From Paraburkholderia fungorum (GTDB taxonomy: Bacteria; Pseudomonadota; Gammaproteobacteria; Burkholderiales; Burkholderiaceae), in assembly GCF_900099835.1 (NCBI RefSeq), contig NZ_FNKP01000002.1:1736001-1800000 (forward strand): a stretch of DNA of 64,000 nt. Direction: 5' to 3'. Both the position numbers and the translations under genes were made by a program. Positions 1 to 10,909 of the stretch are shown here, piece after piece. Under the pieces are notes generated by a model. The model did no database searches and was not told the DNA's origin. It saw only the letters and a program-made list of their open reading frames with translations. How positions within the stretch are numbered: position 1 is the first letter of the stretch; each line of letters begins with the position of its first letter.

Positions 1-1042
1 CCGCGTCATCCAGCAAACCTCGGGCAGCGGCCGCGCTTGCGCCTCGCACCGCGCAGGTCAGCGGTTCGTCGGCGACACGCACGTCGAGTCCAAGCTCCTG
101 GGTCAAACGGGTTCCGAGGTGGTTAAGCAACGCGCCGCCGCCCGTCAGCACGATGCCGTGGTCCGCGATGTCCGTCACCAGCTCGGCGGGCGCCATTTCG
201 AGTCCGCGCTTGACTGCGCCGATCACCTGACGCAACGGCCCGTCGATGGCCTCGGCGATATCCTGATTGCTCAGTTGCACCGTGCGCGGCAGGCCGTCGT
301 CGACGCTGCGTCCGGTCGCGTTCATGTATTCGCGCGGCACGTCGCGCAGCGCCGAACCGATGCTCTTCTTCACGTGTTCGGCGGTCTGCTCGCCCAGCAG
401 CACGCCATACAGATTGCGCACATAGGTGACGATGGCCGCGTCGAACGTGTCGCCGCCCACGCGGATCGAGCCGCTATACGCGGTGCCGCCCAGCGCGATC
501 ACGCCGACTTCAGTCGTTCCGCCGCCGATGTCGACCACCATCGAGCCGGTCGCGTCCGACACCGGCAAACCCGCGCCGACCGCCGACGCCAGCGATTCGC
601 CGATCAGGCTCACCTTCCATGCGCCCGCGGCAACAGCGGCTTCCCGGATCGCGCGCAATTCGACCTGAGTCGCACCGGCCGGCACGCACAGCGTGAACGC
701 GGCGCGGCGGCTAAAGAACGGCCGTGGCCGCGCCATGTGGACGAACTGACGGATCATGTGCTCGGCGGCGGAGTAATTGGCGATCACGCCATGGCGCAGC
801 GGCCGCACGGCTTCGACGTTGCGCGGCGCGCGGCCGAGCAACCGGCGAGCCTCGGTGCCGACCGCGGCAACGCGCCGGGGTCCCGCAGCGGAGTCGTTCT
901 GGAAACAGACAACGGAGGGTTGATTGAGCAGCATACCGCCGTCGTCGGTATAGATAAGGGTGTTGGCCGTGCCGAGATCCATCGCCACGGAATGACGGAA
1001 AAGCCGCTCGAAAAGCGGGTAATACGGCGTTGGTCTGGCCAT
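1..1042 (-). CDS. MreB-like rod shape-determining protein (3' end outside window)
   Basis: Actin-family cytoskeletal ATPase that would form membrane-associated filaments directing cell-wall synthesis. The minus-strand translation from ATG 1040-1042 shows phosphate-1 motif DLGTANTLIY near residue 22, phosphate-2 motif DIGGGTTEVGVIALGG and adenosine-side motif LTGGGALLNHLG. The frame is open to the window edge, so the C-terminus is missing by a few tens of residues at most. The N-terminus (MARPTPYYPLFERLFRHSVA) is longer than that of standard MreB. The next gene upstream is an esterase rather than the gat genes I would expect beside the main mreBCD operon in Burkholderia, so this may be a second MreB paralogue. 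That is inference; mreC and mreD, if present, would lie beyond position 1. Confidence 0.9.
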   Translation of the reverse strand, partial: MARPTPYYPLFERLFRHSVAMDLGTANTLIYTDDGGMLLNQPSVVCFQNDSAAGPRRVAAVGTEARRLLGRAPRNVEAVRPLRHGVIANYSAAEHMIRQFVHMARPRPFFSRRAAFTLCVPAGATQVELRAIREAAVAAGAWKVSLIGESLASAVGAGLPVSDATGSMVVDIGGGTTEVGVIALGGTAYSGSIRVGGDTFDAAIVTYVRNLYGVLLGEQTAEHVKKSIGSALRDVPREYMNATGRSVDDGLPRTVQLSNQDIAEAIDGPLRQVIGAVKRGLEMAPAELVTDIADHGIVLTGGGALLNHLGTRLTQELGLDVRVADEPLTCAVRGASAAAARGLLDDA

Positions 1043-1230
1043 ATGAAGGCTCTGATGTGTCGTTATCCGCCCGTTCAGGCAGTATGAAATGCACCCCCGG
1101 TCACGCGGATCGCACGGTACGCCTGCCCAGGCGTGGTGCGCTCCGCGAAGCGGCGGGTGATTTTCATGCTAATGAGCAGTTAACGACAAGCAGATCGAAA
1201 TCTTTAGAGCCGCTTTTATTCAGGGCCGTG

Positions 1231-1890
1231 TCAACCGCGCGACAAAGCACCCAGCGCGCGTTCCAGCGCTTCGTGGCCGAGCGCCACGCCGTCGGCGTTG
1301 ATGGTGTGGCCGATGCCGGGCAACGCGTACGCGTCGATCGTGTAGCCGGCCTGGCTAAAGGCGTCGGCGGCGTCTTCGAGTTCCTTGACGGGGATTACTT
1401 CGTCGTCCTCGCCGTGGATCAGCGTGAGCGGCGTACCGTTCTGCGCGGTGATCGGCGAAGCGAGCCGCCCCGAATACGCGACGACGCCCGCCGCGCCTTC
1501 CGCGCTGGTCGCGACGTGGTGCATCGCCATGATCGAGCCTTGCGAGAAGCCGACCAGCGCGAGGCGGCCGAACGGCACCTGCCAGTGCGCGAGTTCGGCT
1601 TCGAGCATGCCGCGCAGCGCCGGATAGGCAGCGGCCACGCGTGCCTCGCGATTGCCGGGCGTGACGTCGCGCAGGCTGAACCATTGACGGCCGCCGAAGC
1701 CGCCGTCGAACGGATCGGTGCCGTCGAGCGACGTGAACGCCACGTCGGGCAGGCTCTCGCTCCAGATGTCCGCGAGCGGCATCAGATCGCGCGCATTGCT
1801 GCCGACGCCGTGCATCAGCACGACGAGGCCCCTGGCCGGCGCGGCGGCGGGTGCGCGCCGCCAGCCATGTTCGAATTGCTCCCAGGCCAT
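1231..1890 (-). CDS. Carboxylesterase/phospholipase-type alpha/beta hydrolase
   Basis: A 219-residue single-domain serine hydrolase of the phospholipase/carboxylesterase (YpfH-like) family, probably cytoplasmic, hydrolysing short esters. The sequence shows the early strand VVLMHGVGSN, nucleophile elbow GFSQGS near residue 116, acid in GEDDEVIP near 162 and catalytic histidine in GIGHTI near 194, in the expected order. Length matches the family. It is transcribed away from the exporter gene at 2234 and toward the MreB-like gene, with 188 bp in between. No signal peptide is visible. The substrate cannot be read from sequence. Confidence 0.85.
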   Translation of the reverse strand: MAWEQFEHGWRRAPAAAPARGLVVLMHGVGSNARDLMPLADIWSESLPDVAFTSLDGTDPFDGGFGGRQWFSLRDVTPGNREARVAAAYPALRGMLEAELAHWQVPFGRLALVGFSQGSIMAMHHVATSAEGAAGVVAYSGRLASPITAQNGTPLTLIHGEDDEVIPVKELEDAADAFSQAGYTIDAYALPGIGHTINADGVALGHEALERALGALSRG

Positions 1891-2233
1891 AACTGTTTCC
1901 TTTCTATCGCTTACTTCTGTTGATGAATGATTCGTTGCGCGCCCACGCGCGGCGTTCTGCGTTCTGCGCCTTGCGTGTCGGGTTTCGCATTTCGCGTATC
2001 ACGTGGCGGCGGATCGATCCGCTGCAGCCGTGACGACCCCAGCCGCGAGCATACGCTGGCAGATTTGTTTCTGCCGCCGGGCCTGCAGCGCCGACGACGC
2101 CGAAAGCCGAATACAGGTATGCTTTTGCGAGCATTCGACGGACCTGGCGCCGCGCGCATCGACTGAGCAGCGCGCCCGCAGGAAATCAACCGTCCGTCCA
2201 CGACATTCGCAGCACCCCGATCCGGAGAACCCC
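1891..2233. other. Intergenic region between divergent esterase and exporter genes
   Basis: 343 bp that should contain the promoters of both divergent genes. The exporter frame stays open upstream through this stretch but has no family-like sequence before residue 78, so I read it as noncoding. I see no clear operator or repeat. Confidence 0.5.
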
Positions 2234-3820
2234 TTGAGCCAGCCCAACGCCGCGCCCGCTTCCGCGCCGCCGACGCCACCCTCGCCGCCCCCGCCCCTGC
2301 AAGGCGGCAAACTGGTTCTGGCCACCATTGCCGTCGCGCTTGCCACGTTCATGAACGTGCTCGACACGTCGATCGCAAACGTCGCGATCCCGACCATCTC
2401 GGGCAACCTCGGCGTTTCCGTCGACGAAGGCACGTGGGTCATCACCGTGTTCGCGGCGGCCAACGCGGTGTCGATTCCGCTGACCGGCTGGCTCACGCAG
2501 CGTATCGGCCAGGTGAAGCTGTTCGTCGGCGCGATCCTCGCGTTCGTGCTGGCGTCGTGGCTGTGCGGGATCGCGCCCACGCTGCCGATCCTGCTGCTCG
2601 CGCGGATTTTCCAGGGCGCCGTGGCCGGTCCGCTGATTCCGCTGTCGCAGGCTATTCTGCTCGGCTCGTATCCGAAGGAGAAATCGTCCACCGCGCTCGC
2701 TTTGTGGGCGATGACGGCGACCGTCGGCCCGATTGCGGGCCCGGCACTCGGCGGCTGGATTACCGACAGCTATAGCTGGTCGTGGATCTTCTACATCAAC
2801 ATTCCGGTCGGCATTTTCGCGGCCGGCGTCACGTGGATGATCTATCGCACGCGCGAGTCGCCCACCCGCAAGCTTCCGATCGACCTCGTCGGCCTCGGTC
2901 TGCTGATTACGTGGGTTGCGTCGCTGCAGGTCATGCTCGACAAGGGCAAGGACCTCGACTGGTTTTCGTCCCCGGTGATCGTGATTCTCGGCATTACGGC
3001 GCTGATCAGTTTCGCGTTTTTCCTCGTGTGGGAATTGACCGAACCCAATCCGATCGTCGATTTGCGGCTGTTCCAGCAGCGCAATTTTCTCGGCGGCACG
3101 ATCGCGATTTCGGTCGCGTACGGCGTGTTCTTCGGCAACCTCGTGCTGTTGCCGCAATGGATGCAGGAGTACCTGAACTACCGTTCTGTCGACGCCGGTC
3201 TCGTCACCGCGCCGCTCGGCGTGTTCGCCGTGCTGCTCGCGCCGGTGATGGGCCGCGTGTTGCCGCGCTCGGACGCGCGCGTGATCGCCACGCTCGCGTT
3301 CGTCGGCTTCGCGATCGTGTTCTACATGCGCTCGAAGTACGTGATCGAAATCGATACGTGGCATCTGGTGCTGCCCACGCTGCTGCAAGGCATTCCCATG
3401 GCGTTGTTCTTCGTGCCGCTGACGTCGATCATCCTGTCAGGGCAGCCGCCGAACAAGATTCCGGCAGCAGCGGGTCTGTCGAATTTCGCGCGGGTGTTCT
3501 GCGGCGCGGTGGGCACGTCGATCGCGGGCAACGAGTGGAACAACCGCACGGTGCTGCATCACGCGAGACTGACCGAACAGGCGTCGATCAACAATCCGCT
3601 GTTCAATCAGCAGATGGATACGACGCAGACGCTGCTGCATCTGAATCCGCTGTCGGCGCACGCGCTGTTCGATTTCACCGTGAATACGCAGGCTGCAATG
3701 ATGGGTCTGAACGATATTTTCTTCATATCGGCGATCATTTTCATTCTGATCATCCCGCTGATCTGGATTACGCGGCCGGCAAAGGGCGGCGGCGGACCGG
3801 ATGCGGCGGGCGCGCATTGA
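2234..3820 (+). CDS. DHA2-family MFS multidrug exporter (EmrB/QacA type)
   Basis: Inner-membrane proton-driven exporter of the 14-helix DHA2 family; members pump out drugs, dyes or organic acids. I chose TTG 2234 (protein begins LSQPNAAP) because GGAGAA sits 5 bp upstream and the length (528 aa) then fits the family; the frame could start as far up as 2003. After a proline-rich N-terminus the first helix carries MNVLDTSIANVAIP, the DHA2 motif, followed by GWLTQRIGQVKLF (motif A region) and ALGGWITDSYSWSWIF (motif C region). Many further hydrophobic segments follow, and a last helix ends near GGGGPDAAGAH. It is convergent with the AraC gene downstream. No membrane-fusion partner (EmrA) is adjacent, so its partner and substrate are unknown. 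Confidence 0.9.
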   Translation: MSQPNAAPASAPPTPPSPPPPLQGGKLVLATIAVALATFMNVLDTSIANVAIPTISGNLGVSVDEGTWVITVFAAANAVSIPLTGWLTQRIGQVKLFVGAILAFVLASWLCGIAPTLPILLLARIFQGAVAGPLIPLSQAILLGSYPKEKSSTALALWAMTATVGPIAGPALGGWITDSYSWSWIFYINIPVGIFAAGVTWMIYRTRESPTRKLPIDLVGLGLLITWVASLQVMLDKGKDLDWFSSPVIVILGITALISFAFFLVWELTEPNPIVDLRLFQQRNFLGGTIAISVAYGVFFGNLVLLPQWMQEYLNYRSVDAGLVTAPLGVFAVLLAPVMGRVLPRSDARVIATLAFVGFAIVFYMRSKYVIEIDTWHLVLPTLLQGIPMALFFVPLTSIILSGQPPNKIPAAAGLSNFARVFCGAVGTSIAGNEWNNRTVLHHARLTEQASINNPLFNQQMDTTQTLLHLNPLSAHALFDFTVNTQAAMMGLNDIFFISAIIFILIIPLIWITRPAKGGGGPDAAGAH

Positions 3821-3884
3821 GCGTGACGGTTTCTGTGCCTGGCTTCATGGGCGCGCGCGCTAAGGCACTGCGCTGCGCGCCGCG

Positions 3885-4637
3885 TCAGCGGAAAAAACGC
3901 GCGGGCGTGTCGCCGAACGCGTCGCGGAACACCGCGATAAACGACGACACGTCGGTGTAGCCCACTTCAACCGCCACCTGCGAGACGCTGGCTCCCGCAC
4001 CGAGATGCTCAAGCGCGATCAGCAGGCGCAGTTGCTGGCGCCACTGGCCGAACGTCTGCCCCGTTTCCTTGACGAACAGACGCGCCGCCGTACGAGCCGT
4101 CACGCCCGCCGCCACCGCCAGGTCTTCAAGTATCGCGGACTGCGCCGGATCGGCGCTCAGCGCATCGGCGATTCGCTGGATGCGCGCATCGCGTGGCCAG
4201 TTCAATTCCAGCGGCGCGCGCGGCAACGTCGGCAGACGGTCAAGCAGCACTTGCACGAGACGGGCGGCGGCTTCATCGAATGGGTGGTCGAGCGGCAGAG
4301 CGGCGGCGGTGCCCAGCAACGCCTGTACGAGCGCATCGGTCGAGACCGCGCCGCTTTGCGCGGGCAACGGCGCGGCGTCCGTACTCGCGTAGAGCGAATA
4401 CAACTTGACCGGACGTGTCGCCGACAGATTGTGCAGCGCGTGCGCGACGATCCAGACCGCGTGCCCGGGCGGCACGACCCAGCGGCTGTTTTCCGTGCGC
4501 ACGGTCAGCACGCCGTCGCCGACGTAAATCAGCCGTGCGCGACGATGCGTGTGCCACGGCTCGTCCAGCGTCTCATGGTGTGTGCCGACCACGAAAACCG
4601 CTTGTTCGATGCCGTCGGGATCGAGGGCTTCGTTCAT
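3885..4637 (-). CDS. AraC-family transcriptional regulator
   Basis: A 250-residue regulator with an N-terminal cupin-like sensor (HTHRRARLIYVGDGVLTV, then VVPPGHAVWIV) and a C-terminal double helix-turn-helix of AraC type: LEDLAVAAGVTARTAARLF and VSQVAVEVGYTDVSSFIAVF, ending GDTPARFFR. Ligand-sensing AraC proteins of this layout usually control a neighbouring exporter or catabolic gene. Here the DHA2 exporter lies convergent 64 bp away and is a possible target. I chose ATG 4637 (MNEALDPDG) because the extra 16 residues from 4685 are unlike the family; the Shine-Dalgarno is weak at both, so the start is uncertain. Confidence 0.87.
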   Translation of the reverse strand: MNEALDPDGIEQAVFVVGTHHETLDEPWHTHRRARLIYVGDGVLTVRTENSRWVVPPGHAVWIVAHALHNLSATRPVKLYSLYASTDAAPLPAQSGAVSTDALVQALLGTAAALPLDHPFDEAAARLVQVLLDRLPTLPRAPLELNWPRDARIQRIADALSADPAQSAILEDLAVAAGVTARTAARLFVKETGQTFGQWRQQLRLLIALEHLGAGASVSQVAVEVGYTDVSSFIAVFRDAFGDTPARFFR

Positions 4638-5116
4638 GGCGTCCGTTTTGCCCTGTTGCGTCGGGAAAGGCAGCAAGATTAGCACGGTTGCGCCCGTGCT
4701 TTCTTACGGCGACGAGGGCGTCGCGACGTGTTATTGATCTCTTTGCGTTGCCGATGAGAAACGCCAGCAAACGGACCATCCTGCGCCCATGACTCGTAGC
4801 ACATGGGTCGCATTGTCTGATGCCGGCATGTTCTTCAACGAAGTCCGACGCCGCACGAACGATTACCGCAGACACTGTCGTCCAGAAGAACAGCCAGACG
4901 CAGTCCTCTGCGATCTAGCCGCTTTCGTTAGAAATGCGGACGAGTGAGGGAAAGAGATGGCGGTCAAATAACCGTCAGTTTGAAGGTGTGCGCGCTGATA
5001 GCGCGCACTTCGTCGGCGGCACCACGGCGAGGCCCGGCCGCGCAGTCCAACTGCTGCGCGCCGCCGACCATTCGCGTTTGAAAACCACGATTCTTCCTCC
5101 AGACCCCGCCCCCGCT
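4638..5116. other. Intergenic region, no convincing gene
   Basis: 479 bp between the AraC start and the SDR stop. Short frames on both strands have no recognisable protein. It contains a perfect 8-bp inverted repeat (arms 4988-4995 and 5001-5008, GTGCGCGC/GCGCGCAC) about 110 bp downstream of the SDR stop. Confidence 0.5.
4988..5008 (-). terminator. GC-rich hairpin downstream of the SDR operon
   Basis: Arms GTGCGCGC and GCGCGCAC with a 5-nt loop, perfect over 8 bp. It lies downstream of the cupin-AKR-SDR operon on the minus strand. There is no T-tract, so it is only terminator-like. Confidence 0.3.
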
Positions 5117-5857
5117 TCACACCTCCTGCGCGGTCGGACGGAACAGAATTTCGTTCACGTCCACATCGTCAGGTTGCTCGATCGCGAACGCGACCATGCG
5201 GGCGAAACTGTCGGCCGGAATCGCAAACTTCTCGTAGAAGTCGGCGACGCCCGCAGCCACGTCCGCTTCGGTGACGCTCTGCGGCAGTTCGGACTGCACC
5301 GCGCCCGGCGAAATAATCGTCGTGCGGATGTTGTACGGCTTGACCTCCTGCCGCAGTCCCTCGGACAGCACCCGCACTGCCGTCTTCGTCGCGCAATACA
5401 CGGCGTTGTTTTTGCCGACCTTATGACCCGCCACCGACGACACGTTGATGATGTGCCCGCTCTTCTGCCGCGTCATGTGAGGCAGAGCGGCTGCGATGCC
5501 ATACAGAACGCCCTTGATGTTCACGTCGATCGTCCGGTCCCAATCGTCGATCTTGCCGCGCTCCAGCGGCGAATGCGGCATCAGACCGGCGTTGTTGATG
5601 AGCACGTCGACGCGGCCATATTTCGCGACCGCAGCGTCGACGAGCGCCTTGACCTGCTGGGCGTCGGTGACGTCTGTCTCGACTGCCGCGTCTTCGGGAA
5701 GACCGAGTTCGACGGCAAGCGCCTTGAGCCGCTCGACCCGGCGAGCGCCGAGGATCAGCTTTGCGCCGCCCGCGGCCAGGCGGCGCACGGCTGCTTCACC
5801 GAGCCCGCTGCTCGCGCCGGTGATGACGATAACCTTGCCTGCAATGTTTTCCGACAT
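5117..5857 (-). CDS. Short-chain dehydrogenase/reductase (SDR)
   Basis: A 246-residue classical SDR, a cytosolic NAD(P)-dependent oxidoreductase acting on an alcohol, ketone or similar group. It has the Rossmann motif TGASSGLGE near residue 12, NNAG, the active-site serine in NVSSVAG and the catalytic YCATK. Start ATG 5857 (MSENIAGKV) has AGAGGA upstream; the longer frame to 6088 adds arginine-rich sequence foreign to the family. It is the last gene of an operon with the aldo-keto reductase (35-bp gap) and the cupin gene, opposite the LysR gene at 7402. The substrate is unknown. Confidence 0.88.
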   Translation of the reverse strand: MSENIAGKVIVITGASSGLGEAAVRRLAAGGAKLILGARRVERLKALAVELGLPEDAAVETDVTDAQQVKALVDAAVAKYGRVDVLINNAGLMPHSPLERGKIDDWDRTIDVNIKGVLYGIAAALPHMTRQKSGHIINVSSVAGHKVGKNNAVYCATKTAVRVLSEGLRQEVKPYNIRTTIISPGAVQSELPQSVTEADVAAGVADFYEKFAIPADSFARMVAFAIEQPDDVDVNEILFRPTAQEV

Positions 5858-5892
5858 GTTGGTCCTCTGTGTGCGTGATCGACGGAGACGGC

Positions 5893-7301
<1,409 letters not shown>

Positions 7302-7401
7302 GGGCGCTCCTTGCCGTGATGACCGTGAGTGCCAATGTAGCAGCGCGGCTTCCTGCGATTAAGAGCTAAAATCGGCATGAAGTTAGAAGCTGGACTTATA
7401 A

Positions 7402-8316
7402 ATGGCACGCTCCGATCTATCCGATATCACCGCATTTCTCACCGTCGCTCGCGAGGGCAGCTTCACGAAAGCCGCCGCGAAGCTCGACGTTTCGCAGTCT
7501 GCGCTGAGTCAGACCGTGCGCAATCTCGAAGCACGGCTCGGGCTCCGGCTCCTGACCCGAACCACGCGCAACGTCTCGCCGACGGAAGCCGGAGAGCGGC
7601 TGATACAGTCCGTCGGCCCCCGGCTCGATGAAATCGAGGCCGAACTGGCCGCTCTTACGGCGTTACGCGACAAACCGGCGGGCAAGGTGCGGATTGCCGC
7701 AGGCGAACACGCGGCGGAATTGCTGCTCTGGCCGGTGATTGAGCGGCTGCTGCCCGACTATCCCGACATCCGGATCGAAATCGTGATCGACAACGGACTC
7801 ACGGACATCGTCGAACAACGGCTCGATGCGGGCGTGCGGCTCGGCGAGCAGGTGGCCAAAGACATGATCGCGGTTCGCATCGGGCCGGATGTGCGCATGG
7901 CCGCGGTCGGCACGCCCGGCTACTTCGCGAAGCATCCGAAGCCGAAGACGCCGCAAGACCTGACGGCGCACAACTGCATCAATATCCGGCTCCCGACCGC
8001 CGGGGGCATTTACGCGTGGGAGTTCAAGAAAGGGGGGCGCGAGATAAACGTGCGCGTCGAAGGACAACTCGTTTTCAATACGGGGACAATGGCCGCGAAG
8101 GCCGCCATGGCAGGCGTCGGCCTCGCGTTGATCCCGGAGGAACGCGTCTTGACGCAACTGGCGAACGGCAGCCTGGTGCGTGTGCTGGCCGACTGGTGCC
8201 CATTGTTCCCGGGCTTCCATCTCTACTATCCGAGCCGCCGGCAGCCGACTCCGGCGTTTGTCGTGGTGGCGGACGCGCTGCGTCAGGAATACAGCGCTCG
8301 CACCACCCGACGATAG
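7402..8316 (+). CDS. LysR-family transcriptional regulator
   Basis: A 304-residue LysR regulator. The N-terminal winged helix (DITAFLTVAREGSFTKAAAK, then LSQTVRNLEARLGLRLL) is followed by a periplasmic-binding-protein-like effector domain. It belongs to the common subgroup next to oxidoreductase genes (ending DALRQEYSARTTRR). It is divergent from the cupin-AKR-SDR operon and by the usual LysR logic would control that operon and itself. The inducer is unknown. Confidence 0.9.
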   Translation: MARSDLSDITAFLTVAREGSFTKAAAKLDVSQSALSQTVRNLEARLGLRLLTRTTRNVSPTEAGERLIQSVGPRLDEIEAELAALTALRDKPAGKVRIAAGEHAAELLLWPVIERLLPDYPDIRIEIVIDNGLTDIVEQRLDAGVRLGEQVAKDMIAVRIGPDVRMAAVGTPGYFAKHPKPKTPQDLTAHNCINIRLPTAGGIYAWEFKKGGREINVRVEGQLVFNTGTMAAKAAMAGVGLALIPEERVLTQLANGSLVRVLADWCPLFPGFHLYYPSRRQPTPAFVVVADALRQEYSARTTRR

Positions 8317-8449
8317 ACGACAAGGTGTTGTGCTGCTCACCACTTCCGCCAGCCATGTTCGCCGCCAACCGCCGATCTGCAACAGCAACGGCACCGGGGG
8401 ACGCATAATAGCGGCTATGCCGTTTTTGGCACCGTTTTAGGATTCCCCC

Positions 8450-10654
8450 ATGGAAATTAAAGTCAACTTTCTCGATAAGCTGCGCCTTGAAGCCAAGTTT
8501 GATGACTTCACGGTCGTGGCCGACCAGCCGATCCGTTATAAAGGCGACGGCTCCGCACCGGGTCCTTTCGATTATTTTCTGGCCTCGTCAGCCTTGTGTG
8601 CAGCTTATTTTGTAAAGTTGTACTGCGTCAGTCGCAATATTCCGACGGAAAATATCCGTCTTTCACAGAATAATATTGTCGATCCGGAAAATCGCTATAA
8701 GCAGATTTTCAAGATTCAGGTCGAATTGCCGGCGGATATGTCGGACGCGGACCGCCGCGGCATTTTGCGGTTTATCGACCGCTGTACCGTGAAAAAAGTG
8801 GTGCAAGCCGGGCCGGATTTCGTCATTGAAGAAGTCGAGAATCTCGACGCCGACGCCCAGTCGCTGCTGACTTTGAAGCCGGCTTCCGACGCCAGCACGT
8901 ATATCGTAGGCAAGGATCTGCCGCTGGAACAAACCATCGCCAATATGTCGGGCATTCTGGCGGGTTTGGGCATGAAGATTGAAATCGCTTCGTGGCGCAA
9001 TATCATTCCAAATGTGTGGTCGCTGCATATTCGCGACGCGCATTCGCCGATGTGTTTTACCAACGGCAAAGGAGCGACCAAAGAAAGCGCATTGGCGTCG
9101 GCATTGGGAGAGTTTATCGAGCGTCTGAATTGCAACCATTTCTATGGCGGTGCATTTTGGGGCGAAGATATTGCCAATGCGGATTTTGTCCATTATCCCG
9201 ATGAACGCTGGTTCAAGCCGGGGCGTAAAGACGCATTGCCGCCTGAGATTCTGGATGCGTACAGTCTGGAAATTTATAATCCCGATGGCGAGTTGCGCGG
9301 CTCGCATCTGTATGACACGAACTCCGGCAATGTGCAGCGCGGCATCTGTTCGCTGCCGTTTGTACGGCAGTCGGATGGCGAAACGGTCTATTTTCCGTCG
9401 AACCTGATCGAGAACCTGTACGTCAGCAATGGCATGAGTGCCGGTAATACGCTGGCCGAAGCGCAGGTGCAATGTCTGTCCGAAATTTTCGAGCGGGCGG
9501 TAAAGCGCGAAATTATTGAAGGTGAAATCGCGTTGCCTGATGTGCCGCACGAAGTGCTGGCGAAATATCCGGGCATTCTGGCCGGGATTCAGGGCTTGGA
9601 AGAACAGGGCTTTCCGGTATTGATCAAGGATGCGTCGCTGGGTGGCATCTACCCGGTAATGTGCGTCACGCTGATGAACCCGCGAACCGGCGGTGTCTTT
9701 GCGTCGTTCGGTGCACACCCGAGTTTCGAGGTCGCGCTGGAGCGGAGTCTGACGGAATTGCTGCAGGGGCGCAGCTTTGAAGGTCTGAACGATTTGCCTC
9801 AGCCCACCTTTGTCAGTAACGCGGTGACCGAGCCGAATAACTTTGTCGAGCACTTTATCGATTCCAGCGGTGTGGTGTCGTGGCGCTTCTTCAGCGCCAA
9901 AGCGGATTACGAATTCGTCGAGTGGGATTTCTCCGGCCACGGTGAAAACTCCAATATCGACGAAGCCGCGACGCTATTCGGCATTCTCGAAAGCATGGGT
10001 AAAGAGGCTTATATGGCGGTGTATGACCAACTCGGCGCCGTCGCCTGCCGGATTCTGGTGCCCGGATATTCAGAGGTTTATCCGGTAGAGGATTTGATCT
10101 GGGATAACACCAACAAGTCGCTGTTATTCCGCTCCGATATTTTGAATGTGCATCGCCTGGACGACGCCAGCCTGGAAGCCATGCTTGAACGCCTGGAAAA
10201 CAGCGAACTGGACGAGCACTCCGATATTGCGACTTTGATCGGCATCGAGTTTGACGAGAATACCGACTGGGGCCAGCTCACCGTTCTCGAGTTGAAACTG
10301 CTGACTCATCTCGCCTTGCAGCAATTCGAAGAGGCGCAGGAACTGGTGGGCGCGTTCCTGCAATACAACGACAACACGGTCGAGCGCGGCCTGTTCTACC
10401 AGGCGTTGAATGTCGTGCTGGAAGTCATGCTCGATGACGACCTCGAACTGGACGATTACGTGGTCAACTTCCGTCGGATGTTCGGCGACGCGCGGATGGA
10501 CGCGGTATTGGGCTCGGTAGACGGCAGCGTGCGTTTCCATGGCCTGACGCCGACGAGCATGAAGCTGGAGGGTCTCGAAAGGCATCATCGTCTGATCGAC
10601 AGCTACAGGAAATTGCATAAGGCACGGGCTGCTGTTGCGGCTACGGCGAGTTAG
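8450..10654 (+). CDS. ycaO: OsmC-domain/YcaO-domain fusion protein
   Basis: A 734-residue fusion. Residues 1-140 form an OsmC-like domain that keeps both redox cysteines of the family: Cys50 in LASSALC and Cys112 in DRCTVKK. Residues from about 150 to 734 resemble E. coli YcaO throughout (VWSLHIRD, CFTNGKGATKESALASALGE, LYVSNGMSAGNT, QVQCLSEIFERAV, ASFGAHPSFEVALERSLTEL), including its C-terminal helical region. YcaO proteins use ATP to activate amide backbones; E. coli YcaO is linked to RimO-dependent beta-methylthiolation of ribosomal protein S12. No precursor-peptide or azoline-cluster gene is adjacent, so a RiPP role is not supported. Codons such as AAT, ATT, GAT and TTT are markedly more frequent in the first two thirds than in neighbouring genes. 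Confidence 0.92.
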   Translation: MEIKVNFLDKLRLEAKFDDFTVVADQPIRYKGDGSAPGPFDYFLASSALCAAYFVKLYCVSRNIPTENIRLSQNNIVDPENRYKQIFKIQVELPADMSDADRRGILRFIDRCTVKKVVQAGPDFVIEEVENLDADAQSLLTLKPASDASTYIVGKDLPLEQTIANMSGILAGLGMKIEIASWRNIIPNVWSLHIRDAHSPMCFTNGKGATKESALASALGEFIERLNCNHFYGGAFWGEDIANADFVHYPDERWFKPGRKDALPPEILDAYSLEIYNPDGELRGSHLYDTNSGNVQRGICSLPFVRQSDGETVYFPSNLIENLYVSNGMSAGNTLAEAQVQCLSEIFERAVKREIIEGEIALPDVPHEVLAKYPGILAGIQGLEEQGFPVLIKDASLGGIYPVMCVTLMNPRTGGVFASFGAHPSFEVALERSLTELLQGRSFEGLNDLPQPTFVSNAVTEPNNFVEHFIDSSGVVSWRFFSAKADYEFVEWDFSGHGENSNIDEAATLFGILESMGKEAYMAVYDQLGAVACRILVPGYSEVYPVEDLIWDNTNKSLLFRSDILNVHRLDDASLEAMLERLENSELDEHSDIATLIGIEFDENTDWGQLTVLELKLLTHLALQQFEEAQELVGAFLQYNDNTVERGLFYQALNVVLEVMLDDDLELDDYVVNFRRMFGDARMDAVLGSVDGSVRFHGLTPTSMKLEGLERHHRLIDSYRKLHKARAAVAATAS

Positions 10655-10710
10655 ACCTGCAAGCCATGGCTGAATGCGGGGATGCGGGTCATCCCCCGCC
10701 TGAAGCCTTT

Positions 10711-10753
10711 CACCTGTGCCGGCGTGCATCAATGTTGACGCCCGGCACAGGTG
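10711..10753 (+). terminator. Hairpin downstream of the OsmC-YcaO gene
   Basis: A perfect 12-bp inverted repeat, CACCTGTGCCGG (10711-10722) and CCGGCACAGGTG (10742-10753), with extra inner pairing, 57 bp after the stop codon. There is no T-tract; it probably acts as a terminator or 3'-end stabiliser. Confidence 0.5.
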
Positions 10754-10909
10754 GCCGGATTCGAAGGACAGGTTGCAGGACTTTGATCGGCTTTCCATCT
10801 TTCCATCTTTGCGTCGTCGTGTTGCCGTTCGTTAGGGCGCAAGAGCGGGAGCATAGGCTCCCGGCCCCTGCCCATCTTCAGCGCTTGTTTCCAGCAACCT
10901 CCGTCAGCC

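Noticed and set aside
8450..10654. YcaO gene as part of a thiazole/oxazole (RiPP) biosynthesis cluster
   Set aside because: Sequence follows E. coli-type YcaO, and there is no precursor peptide, dehydrogenase or E1-like partner nearby.
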